Shown here one piece after another: positions 7,934 through 14,674 of a stretch of DNA of 20,022 nt. The DNA is taken from the IMG/VR virus record IMGVR_UViG_3300017757_000226, positions 1 through 20,022 of that record, one strand, 5' to 3'. The DNA is from a virus. Every line of letters starts with the position of its first letter. Position 1 is the first letter of the stretch. The notes below the pieces were generated by a model. It did no database searches and had not been told where the DNA came from. It saw only the letters and a program-made list of their open reading frames with translations. A program made the position numbers and the translations under genes.

Positions 7934-8854
7934 TCATTCACAATCTTTACAGGGTTTTTTTTCCTGTTTTTCTTTAATAATATACCATTCTTTATGATTG
8001 TTTCTATATTTCTGGCTGTAATCTAAAAACTTATTTAAAGTTTTTTTCCAATTTTTATCAATTATTGGATTGATAATACCAGATTTATAATTTGATAGAA
8101 TTCTATTTATAACTTCATCACCTAGATTTTGATTATCAAATAAAATCCTGTTCAAGCTATAAAATGAGGATTTATGTATTATGTGGTGGACATCTATAGG
8201 CTCAATAGGTATACCTAAAGCAACACCATAAATAGCTGACTCACTTAAATGAGTTGTGTATACTTTTTTTGCTTTATACAGATAGTGATAAAGGTCTATA
8301 TCTCTTGGAAGCAAAATATTTTCTTTAAATATATCTTGCAGCTCCCCTATGGTAGCAAAGTTACAAACCGGGTGAGGTTTAAACCAAACGTTACCTTCAT
8401 GCTTTTTAGCTATATGCTTAAGCTTATTAAGACAAACATGCTCTTTAATTTTATTTGACCCTGGTAAAACCACAATATAATCTCTAGCAGGGAAATTTTT
8501 AAAATCGCTATTTCGGTTTTGATACTTGTTAACCGTTTTTTCTTTTATATTATTACGTAAAAACTCAGCAAAATCTAATTGCTTATCTGAGCTTTCGTAA
8601 AACGCGTCATCAATCATTTTATCTCTAAAAGCTAATGATAACGGCTGAAACATAAAATTTCGTGCAAACTCAGTATAGCCCATGGTTTTAAAATAAGGAG
8701 GCTCATTTGCTATTACATCGTAGCTATGTTCAATACCTAATTTGGTTATTTGCTCTAGCGCATATTTTTCAACATGCTCAAGGTGTTCTATTGCTTCACT
8801 TTTTTTTAAGTCTCTAAGCCTATCATTTAAAACATCGGGGTGGAACATTTCCAT
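7934..8854 (-). CDS. Glycosyltransferase-like protein (GT-B, capsule-synthesis type)
   Basis: A 306-residue protein whose C-terminal half matches the pattern of capsule polysaccharide synthesis/export glycosyltransferases. It has a beta strand ending in a Gly-containing loop (YIVVLPGSNKIKEH, about 126-139), then WFKPHP at 157-162, then YTTHLSESAIYGVALGIPIE at 199-218. The last resembles the family's donor-binding 'S...E.A...G.P' segment. The N-terminal half is helical and probably the acceptor half. The protein ends with Lys-rich residues and CKDC. Such enzymes transfer sugars such as Kdo or sialic-acid-like donors. Acceptor and donor here are unknown. It lies between two Thr-rich repeat proteins, which suggests virion protein glycosylation, but modification of host surface glycans to block superinfection is an alternative. 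Confidence 0.75.
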   Translation of the reverse strand: MEMFHPDVLNDRLRDLKKSEAIEHLEHVEKYALEQITKLGIEHSYDVIANEPPYFKTMGYTEFARNFMFQPLSLAFRDKMIDDAFYESSDKQLDFAEFLRNNIKEKTVNKYQNRNSDFKNFPARDYIVVLPGSNKIKEHVCLNKLKHIAKKHEGNVWFKPHPVCNFATIGELQDIFKENILLPRDIDLYHYLYKAKKVYTTHLSESAIYGVALGIPIEPIDVHHIIHKSSFYSLNRILFDNQNLGDEVINRILSNYKSGIINPIIDKNWKKTLNKFLDYSQKYRNNHKEWYIIKEKQEKKPCKDCE

Positions 8855-8888
8855 AATTATATTTAATTTTTATATTTAATTTTTTATA

Positions 8889-9248
8889 TTAAGAGCTGTA
8901 AAAAGTTGTTGATCTAAAAACATCTTGACTAGTACTTACGCTAAAAGTTGTAGTAGGCGTATTTACTGTAGTATTAAATGTTGTTGTTGTACTGTAGTTA
9001 GTAGATCTTAAAGTATTAGTATTTAGTGATGTATTAGTACTTAAATTTGTAACGTAATTAGTATTAAATGTTGTCGTTGTTGATGCTGTAGTATTTACAC
9101 TAGTTGCAAATGTTGTAGTAGTAGACTTACTCGTGCTTACGCTAGTCGAAAATGTTGTGGTAGTCGAACGGGTTGTATTTGGTGTAGTATACCACAGCGT
9201 AGTTCGGGTTGTTGAGTGCGATGTGGTTTGTGAGGTATTTGGTACCAT
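8889..9248 (-). CDS. Thr/Ser-rich repeat protein
   Basis: A 119-residue protein made almost wholly of a degenerate 14-residue repeat, for example STTTTFSTSVSTSK (28-41), STTTTFATSVNTTA (42-55) and STTTTFNTNYVTNL (56-69), continuing more loosely to about residue 110. There is almost no other domain: a short N-terminus (MVPNTSQTTS) and a short C-terminus (QDVFRSTTFYSS). It shares the repeat with the 187-residue protein on the other side of the glycosyltransferase. A fibrous beta-rich stalk is likely, with threonines in regular rows. It is followed after about 34 bases by the glycosyltransferase start and preceded by fibre-associated genes. Function unknown. A fibre or adhesin component that may be glycosylated is inference. 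Confidence 0.83.
   Translation of the reverse strand: MVPNTSQTTSHSTTRTTLWYTTPNTTRSTTTTFSTSVSTSKSTTTTFATSVNTTASTTTTFNTNYVTNLSTNTSLNTNTLRSTNYSTTTTFNTTVNTPTTTFSVSTSQDVFRSTTFYSS
8919..9167 (-). repeat. 42-bp (14-codon) Thr-rich tandem repeat
   Basis: Encodes residues 28-110 of the 119-residue protein. The first three units are regular 14-mers starting STTTTF; later units are degenerate, with one unit apparently broken by an insertion around residues 80-86. Same family as the repeat at 7598-7708. Confidence 0.8.
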
Positions 9249-9263
9249 TTTGTTAAAATTTAA

Positions 9264-9617
9264 TTAGCTAAAATTTCCAACATAATTAACTAAAACTATT
9301 GTTGTACTTACCACCAAATAACTTAATATTGATACATCTCCGTTATCAGTCTGAAAAACAATATTATCGCCATTAGGAGTTTTAAATTGAGAAGGCAATG
9401 CACCTGGGGTGGTGGTTCCTCCATTTTCTATTATTATTGTTCCAGTTTGACCCACTTGTTCACTGCCCACAGTTGGCACAATTGTCCAAGCCCCGGTTGG
9501 TGCGATTTTAAAATTAATGTTTTTCGCAAAGTCTATTGCAAACTGGTTACTCCCGTTTATTGATACCGTAGTTGGTATCATTGAGGTCATGTTTTGATCT
9601 ACTCTGGTTAAAGCCAT
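9264..9617 (-). CDS. Small fibre-associated structural protein
   Basis: A 117-residue protein with no charged helices and a strand-rich pattern (NFKIAPTGAWTIVPTVGSEQ, then VGQTGTIIIENGG). It ends with the hydrophobic strands SYLVVSTTIVLVNYVGNFS. This 'GQ.GTI.I.N...PG.LP..(Y/F)KTPNG' pattern recurs, in my memory, at the C-terminus of tail-fibre or tip proteins of marine phages. It would then be a separate fibre tip or fibre-binding protein. It is downstream of the 1345-residue fibre and the 99-residue gene, and upstream of the Thr-rich proteins, all on one strand. Exact function is not known. Confidence 0.8.
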   Translation of the reverse strand: MALTRVDQNMTSMIPTTVSINGSNQFAIDFAKNINFKIAPTGAWTIVPTVGSEQVGQTGTIIIENGGTTTPGALPSQFKTPNGDNIVFQTDNGDVSILSYLVVSTTIVLVNYVGNFS

Positions 9618-9623
9618 AATATA

Positions 9624-9923
9624 TTATTTTTCCCAAGGAAGTTTTTGCTCAACACCTAATACATCTTCAATAATTCTATCTTTAGCTGTTCTAGTTTGTC
9701 GCTCTATATCAGTACTAGTAATCCAGCTTTGCACTTCTGACTCACTCAATTGATCTAAAGATATAAATGAAGACTGCTCGGGCTCAGATAAAACAGCTGA
9801 AGCTTTTACAATTTTACTAAAACCTTTCCATTCTAATGTAAAATCGAAAGCAATGCGTATTATTTGGCCTTCAAAGCCTAAATCCGAAGTTGTTTCTAAT
9901 TCTGTTATTTTAATTGTAGCCAT
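9624..9923 (-). CDS. Small protein downstream of the tail fibre (DUF7936-like)
   Basis: A 99-residue protein. The N-terminus is a strand-rich stretch (MATIKITELETTSDLGFEGQ) followed by a beta hairpin (IIRIAFDFTLEWKGFSKIVK). The C-terminal half is helical with the pattern SLDQLSESEVQSWITSTDIE and ends LGVEQKLPWEK. This two-part layout, with the 'L.e..V..W....' helix and a proline-Trp ending, resembles phage proteins I recall as DUF7936. They are often found next to tail-fibre genes. It follows the long tail fibre by 5 bases. Role unknown: a fibre assembly factor or a minor tail protein are both possible. The family name is from memory and not checked. Confidence 0.78.
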   Translation of the reverse strand: MATIKITELETTSDLGFEGQIIRIAFDFTLEWKGFSKIVKASAVLSEPEQSSFISLDQLSESEVQSWITSTDIERQTRTAKDRIIEDVLGVEQKLPWEK

Positions 9924-9928
9924 TGGTT

Positions 9929-12900
9929 TTAATTTGTAGTGGTTATAGTTTCAACGTGTGCACCTTCAGGAAAATTACCTGCACTTAATGTTAGAGTGCT
10001 ACCTGAAACTCCGTAATTAGATTTACTCTGATAAACACCAGAAACAAATAAATCAACAAAGTTTTTATTTGTTGGGGTTGCTCCTAAAGCTATGGAATTA
10101 GTGGTAGCGTTAGCGACAGAAGAAATTTCAGCCACTGTTTTACTCACAGCAGTGACAGCTACAGTCTGAACACTTCCATCTCCAAACTCAATACCATTTG
10201 CCCCTACAACAATCTTACCACTACCATTTGGTGTAATGTTAATATCTCTATTAGATGCAGATACAATACTATGTGTTACAACATCTAAGTTGCCACCTAA
10301 CTGTGGAGACGAGTCGTCTGATACATTTTGAATACCTGCGCCAGCAAGTGAACTAACAGATGCAAACGCAAGGTTTCCAGAACCATCTGTTTTAAGAACT
10401 TGTCCAGCATTACCGTCTGCTTGCGGGTGTGAAAGTCCATCAAGAATTACTTTACCAGAACCATTTGGTGTAATGGAAATATTACCATTTGATGCAGAAA
10501 CAATTGAGTTGCCGTTAACATCTAAATTGCCACCAAGTTGTGGGGTTGAATCCGCTGCTACATCTGCAATACCAGATGCAGAAACAACAAGATCTATTGT
10601 TCCATCTAAATCTTGATATGTTGCAGTTATATTTGTTTCAGTATTACTACTAAACATTGCACCGACTGTATCTTGAATTACTTCAGATAAGTCAATATCA
10701 GCAGAACCGTTAAATGCAACACCATGAATATTCCTTGAGGTTGCTAGGGTTGTAGCGGTGCCTGCGTTTCCAGAAGTATCTTGGGTTCCGCTAGCATTAA
10801 CTCCCGGCAAATTTATATCAGCAGTACCATCAAAAGATACTCCACCAATATTTCTTGCGGTTGCAAGTGCAGTTGTAGTATCTGCAACAACACCACTTAA
10901 ATTGTTTATAAATGTGTTTGTAACTCTACTATCAATTGCAGAATTTACTCTTGCGGTTGTATGATAAAGATTACTGGAGCCTTCTGATAAATTATCTGTA
11001 TCAAACCCGGTTAAATTTCTTGTATTGAACACAGTTTTCCATCCCATATTAGAATGAGCTGAACACTGATAATATAAAGTAGTAGGTGTTGACTCTGTTG
11101 GTATAATTTGTGTATAAGAGCCAGAATTTCCAGGTGCAGTTGAACCGTGATTGTTAGTTACACCCGCTGTATAAGCTGTTGTTTTTGCCTCATCATAATA
11201 AAACAATAGAGGATGATTTGCGTTAGTTGAGTCTGACTGGTCAAATTTATAAGTGTTACCCACTGCAAAGGTTATTTCAGGGGATTCAATACCATCTATC
11301 GCATATCCTGATGAACTTCCAGATCCGTTAGCCGGATGAGCAGCAGTTTTAGTTACAACAGTAACAGCCATTGTTTTTGCTGCATCACTATGTTTTGTTA
11401 GTATTTTAGAGTCTAAAATTAAATCATGATCAAACTCTATTTTATCTGAAGTAAGCCCTCCTAAGTAGGAGCTAGAATCTGTCTTAGCTCTGTTGCCCAT
11501 TCCAGTATGGTTGGGGCAATAATAATATAATGATGAATATTCGTAGTCTCCAGTTATGTCAATGTACGCTCCAGCTTGACCGGGAGTTCCCACTGCATTT
11601 GTGTTAGCCGTGTATGCTCCAGTTCCTGCTCCTTCTATGTTTTCACTAAATTGGAATGCATGGCCGGTGTTTGTACTATCACTTACATCAAACCTGTATG
11701 TATCGTTTGCAGATATAACAAGAACAGGCGCTTCTCCTCCGTCTACGTAGAAAGCATTGCCCCCTCCCGTCTTACTTCCTACGGTAACAGTATGGTATTT
11801 GTTACCAGAAGATGTTGAAGTATTAAACACGGCTTTCCAACCCATGTTGCCATGATATTGGCACTGGTAGTATAAAGCATTAGGCGTAAGTTCGGTAGGT
11901 ATAATTTGTGTATAAGAACCACTTTGCCCAGGTGTTCCATTTGTAGTTACTCCTGCTGTATAAGGGTTATTCCTTGCTTCGTCTTTATAAAATTTTAATG
12001 GATGCCCTAAGTTGCTTGAATCGGACTGATCAAATTTGTAAGTATTACCTGCAGCAAAAGTTAATTCAGGTGATTCTATACCGTCTATAGAGTATCCAGA
12101 AGTGCTCCCAACCCCATGTGCAGGGTGAGCAGCTGTTTTAGTAACGACAGTGGTTGTCATAGATTTTACACTATTACTATGCTTCGTTACTATTTTAGAA
12201 TTTATTACTAAGTCTTGATCTAGCTCTAGCTTAGCTGAGGCTAAATCACCTATACTTGTTGCTAATTGATAAAATGTTGAACCATCATTTGTAAATTCCC
12301 ATTTGTCAGACGTTTCATTCCATCTAAAAGCTACATCTGTTCCTGATCCTCTGTTAATTTCAATTCCTGCGTTTTCAGTGGGCGAAACACCTCCTCCTAA
12401 ATCACTATTAAGAGTTATAATAGCGTCTCCGATATTAAGGTCTGTAGAGTTGACTGTTGTGGTAGTACCTGAAACAAGTAAGTTACCCTGTACAGTTACG
12501 TCATTAGTAAATACTTCCGCTTGATCTTTTCTTGCAAATTTAGGGTCTGCATAATCAAACACGTGATCTCCCGTCACTAGATTGGCACTACCGTTTGCTA
12601 CAGCCGCAGTGGATAACCCTATTGTTAAATTACTTGAACTAGGCGTAAGTGTGATATTGGTACCCGCAACAAGGGTTACATCATCAGTTGTTGAATCGCT
12701 TCCGGACAACCGTATTATTGCATCGTTGCCACTGTCATGCACCGTAAGATCATAAGTTGTGTCATTTGCTGCAATTTCTCCAAGACCGCTTATAGTAATG
12801 TTACTACCTGCTGATAAAGCCGCAACCACGTTTGTTGTATCCGTGACGTCGGCACTTGTTTCAATATTAGTAAGCTTTGTTCTCTCTGCACTGGTAATTA

Positions 12901-13966
12901 TAGCGCCTGATCCGGCGTTTGTTATATCACCTAGTTCTGTAACATTATGACCACTAAGTACGGTTACATCAGTTGGCTTATTCGATAAAGTGTTATAATC
13001 ATGAGCTACATTAACCTCCGCTCCTGCCGCAATACCATTTAGCTTAAGCAGTAAAGCATTTGTAAAATCTTCTGACGATAAACTTTTACCTGCTACAGAA
13101 TTCTCTTTAGCATCAAGTGCCGCTTGTAAACCAGGTATGCTACTAATACCTAAAGAAGACAAGGTAGCTGCATTTGCCTGACAGAAGTTTACAACTTCTC
13201 TTAATGTATCTAATGCGGGTTTGTCTGCGGCATCGACATCTAACAAAGCTGTTAGTCCATCTATTAAGTCTTTTAATACCTTCCCTTGAGCAGCTGACAA
13301 AGGAACATCTGCAGCCGTAGAGGTTACATTATTTATGACATCCGCATGTAAAAGCGCGTTAGACAGGTTTGTTCTTTCTGCGCTAGTTATAATTTGCCCA
13401 GATCCTGCGTTTGTTACATCACTAAATTCGGTTACAGAATCATCGGAAAAATCCTGATCATAAAGTGCTGAATAGTTTGCAACAAAATATTTTTCTCCTA
13501 CAGTTAAATTACCATTAGTACCTCTTGGTGTAACAGTTAATGTTCTATATTCCCCGCTACCTGAACTTTGTATTGCAGTAACTTCAAATATACCGAAGTT
13601 ATTTAGGTTATCTTTTTTACTAATTTTTATAAAATCATTAGCTGTATTATCTAAATACTCTGCTAAAGACAAGCCTGAGGAATCTTTAACACTTATAAAA
13701 ATTTGGTTTATAGCGCTAAAAGCCGCGGTTGTCGCGGTACCTTCATTTAAATTTAATATGCCCTGTGGCGATGAGCCCGGTGCAACATAATCTGTAAATT
13801 GAAAGGTAGACCCGTCAAACGCTTGTACTAGCCCGCCGTCATTTACAAGACCCAGCACTGACTGAATTGTAAAGTTTTTAGTAGCGCCTGTTGCGGAGTC
13901 TGTCCCTAATAACTTATCTGCTGAGTTCAGCGATGAATCTTGATCATAAGATGATATTCTAGCCAT
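9929..13966 (-). CDS. Long modular tail fibre with three cupredoxin-like repeats
   Basis: A 1345-residue protein, the longest in the window. The N-terminus (about 1-45, LNSADKLLGTDSATGATKNF) is of the fibre anchor type. Residues 181-210 and 345-373 are near-identical modules containing ITSAERT. Residues 220-330 carry the tail-fibre pattern 'PLSAAQGKVLKDLID' and 'NKPTDVT'. Residues 603-716, 724-828 and 864-982 are three related beta domains, each keeping a His, then Cys-x2-His-x2-Met (H655/C702/H705/M708; H769/C817/H820/M823; H918/C968/H971/M974), which looks like a type 1 copper-site arrangement. The C-terminal third has classic fibre repeats (LATARNIGGVSFDGTADI) and a duplicated PQLGGNLDV module at 1142-1177 and 1221-1256. 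The start overlaps the upstream gene by 8 bases. It is probably the main host-contact fibre. Confidence 0.9.
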   Translation of the reverse strand: MARISSYDQDSSLNSADKLLGTDSATGATKNFTIQSVLGLVNDGGLVQAFDGSTFQFTDYVAPGSSPQGILNLNEGTATTAAFSAINQIFISVKDSSGLSLAEYLDNTANDFIKISKKDNLNNFGIFEVTAIQSSGSGEYRTLTVTPRGTNGNLTVGEKYFVANYSALYDQDFSDDSVTEFSDVTNAGSGQIITSAERTNLSNALLHADVINNVTSTAADVPLSAAQGKVLKDLIDGLTALLDVDAADKPALDTLREVVNFCQANAATLSSLGISSIPGLQAALDAKENSVAGKSLSSEDFTNALLLKLNGIAAGAEVNVAHDYNTLSNKPTDVTVLSGHNVTELGDITNAGSGAIITSAERTKLTNIETSADVTDTTNVVAALSAGSNITISGLGEIAANDTTYDLTVHDSGNDAIIRLSGSDSTTDDVTLVAGTNITLTPSSSNLTIGLSTAAVANGSANLVTGDHVFDYADPKFARKDQAEVFTNDVTVQGNLLVSGTTTTVNSTDLNIGDAIITLNSDLGGGVSPTENAGIEINRGSGTDVAFRWNETSDKWEFTNDGSTFYQLATSIGDLASAKLELDQDLVINSKIVTKHSNSVKSMTTTVVTKTAAHPAHGVGSTSGYSIDGIESPELTFAAGNTYKFDQSDSSNLGHPLKFYKDEARNNPYTAGVTTNGTPGQSGSYTQIIPTELTPNALYYQCQYHGNMGWKAVFNTSTSSGNKYHTVTVGSKTGGGNAFYVDGGEAPVLVISANDTYRFDVSDSTNTGHAFQFSENIEGAGTGAYTANTNAVGTPGQAGAYIDITGDYEYSSLYYYCPNHTGMGNRAKTDSSSYLGGLTSDKIEFDHDLILDSKILTKHSDAAKTMAVTVVTKTAAHPANGSGSSSGYAIDGIESPEITFAVGNTYKFDQSDSTNANHPLLFYYDEAKTTAYTAGVTNNHGSTAPGNSGSYTQIIPTESTPTTLYYQCSAHSNMGWKTVFNTRNLTGFDTDNLSEGSSNLYHTTARVNSAIDSRVTNTFINNLSGVVADTTTALATARNIGGVSFDGTADINLPGVNASGTQDTSGNAGTATTLATSRNIHGVAFNGSADIDLSEVIQDTVGAMFSSNTETNITATYQDLDGTIDLVVSASGIADVAADSTPQLGGNLDVNGNSIVSASNGNISITPNGSGKVILDGLSHPQADGNAGQVLKTDGSGNLAFASVSSLAGAGIQNVSDDSSPQLGGNLDVVTHSIVSASNRDINITPNGSGKIVVGANGIEFGDGSVQTVAVTAVSKTVAEISSVANATTNSIALGATPTNKNFVDLFVSGVYQSKSNYGVSGSTLTLSAGNFPEGAHVETITTTN
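10199..10306 (-). repeat. Tail-fibre module repeat, copy 2 (PQLGGNLDV type)
   Basis: Encodes residues 1221-1256 of the fibre. It is a direct repeat of the module at 10436-10543: both begin PQLGGNLDV, share SIVSASN and end with ITPNGSGK. The change between them is mostly in a short loop (NGN versus VTH). Confidence 0.85.
10436..10543 (-). repeat. Tail-fibre module repeat, copy 1 (PQLGGNLDV type)
   Basis: Encodes residues 1142-1177 of the fibre and is repeated at 10199-10306. Between the two lies a spacer with the segment LKTDGSGNLAFASVSS, as seen in many beta-structured fibres. Confidence 0.85.
11021..12160 (-). repeat. Three cupredoxin-like domain repeats in the tail fibre
   Basis: Three copies at 11819-12160, 11483-11797 and 11021-11377. 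The first and third are close relatives: both hold TVVTKTAAHPA, GYxIDGIESPE, GNTYKFDQSDS and SGSYTQIIPTE, and their DNA is also similar. The middle one is more divergent but keeps the same order of His, Cys, His and Met. This looks like duplication of one domain, with the outer pair duplicated more recently or homogenised. Confidence 0.85.
12848..12934 (-). repeat. Tail-fibre module repeat, copy 2 (ITSAERT type)
   Basis: Encodes residues 345-373 (LGDITNAGSGAIITSAERTK...SADV). It repeats the module at 13337-13426, with the same TNAGSG and IITSAERT core. Confidence 0.8.
13337..13426 (-). repeat. Tail-fibre module repeat, copy 1 (ITSAERT type)
   Basis: Encodes residues 181-210 (FSDVTNAGSGQIITSAERTN...). 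Its partner is at 12848-12934. The two copies are separated by about 400 bases of unrelated fibre sequence. Confidence 0.8.
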
Positions 13967-14414
13967 CTAAATTACTTTTGTTAAATTTATTTATTGCCTG
14001 AGCGTATACCTTATCTATATAAGTTTCTTTTCGCATAATTTTACTTCTACGAGCTGACTCAGGTAAGTTTTCTTTTCCCACTAAAATTCTATATATACGG
14101 GCTATTAATCTTTGCCCTTTAGAACTAACTGTATATTTATTGTGATCACCAAGTCTTCCATTACCTTTATGAACTTTAGTTAACCACTCTTGTGACTGTA
14201 GTCTATAAAAACGCATTTTATCCCAACTGTAATAAAACGTGCCGTCTTTAAAATCTTGTATTGTAAAGTATTTGATAGGATCTAAATAAAATAGTAATTC
14301 AAGGTCTGAAATAGAAATATCGTTTTCTTTACAAGCCCATCTTGAAACAAGCCTGTAGTATTTAAGAAAATCAACTTTTAATTCACCTCTTTCTACAAAA
14401 TCTGAACGATTCAT
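13959..14414 (-). CDS. Winged-helix-like protein downstream of groES
   Basis: A 151-residue protein. Residues about 35-115 read like a MarR-type winged helix: a helix (ISDLELLFYLD), a second helix (FTIQDFKD), a recognition-helix-like stretch (WDKMRFYRLQSQEWLTKVHK), a wing with a GRLGDHNKYTVS turn, and a following helix (SKGQRLIARIYRILVG). The C-terminus is basic (ARRSKIMRKE). Its ATG overlaps the GroES stop (TAATG), and its end overlaps the tail-fibre start by 8 bases. A role in transcription, or in DNA packaging as a small terminase, is possible, as some of these use winged-helix DNA-binding domains. The function is not shown. Confidence 0.8.
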   Translation of the reverse strand: MNRSDFVERGELKVDFLKYYRLVSRWACKENDISISDLELLFYLDPIKYFTIQDFKDGTFYYSWDKMRFYRLQSQEWLTKVHKGNGRLGDHNKYTVSSKGQRLIARIYRILVGKENLPESARRSKIMRKETYIDKVYAQAINKFNKSNLDG

Positions 14415-14674
14415 TATAAAACTATAATTACATCTCTTTCTTCTATAACTTTAAAAATAGTATCATCTATTTCTAAGTTATTACCAGCATGACGATCATA
14501 CCAAATAGTATCTTTTTCATCTATGCCATTAACGTTTGTACCGGTAGAAATCACTTTACCCTGCCGGTATCTTATGTCTTCCCTATGGTTTTCCGCTAGT
14601 AATAGCCCACCTTCGGTTTTTTTTAGGTCTTCTTTTAACTCTTCTATAACTATATATTTACCTATCGCCTTCAT
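14414..14674 (-). CDS. groES: Co-chaperonin GroES
   Basis: An 86-residue protein with the GroES 10-kDa chaperonin layout. The N-terminal strand is IGKYIVIEELKED. The mobile loop is KKTEGGLLLAENHRE, with GGLLL in place of the E. coli GGIVL that binds GroEL. The roof/barrel part follows (RQGKVISTGTNVN, then DEKDTIWYDRHAG), ending FKVIEERDVIIVL, which matches the family's 'ilresDilavl'. It would cap GroEL to make the folding chamber. The gene lies after groEL and overlaps its end by 17 bases, so the two are co-translated, but in reversed order compared with bacterial groES-groEL operons. It is somewhat short (about 95 residues is usual). The strong mobile loop suggests a working partner. Confidence 0.93.
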   Translation of the reverse strand: MKAIGKYIVIEELKEDLKKTEGGLLLAENHREDIRYRQGKVISTGTNVNGIDEKDTIWYDRHAGNNLEIDDTIFKVIEERDVIIVL

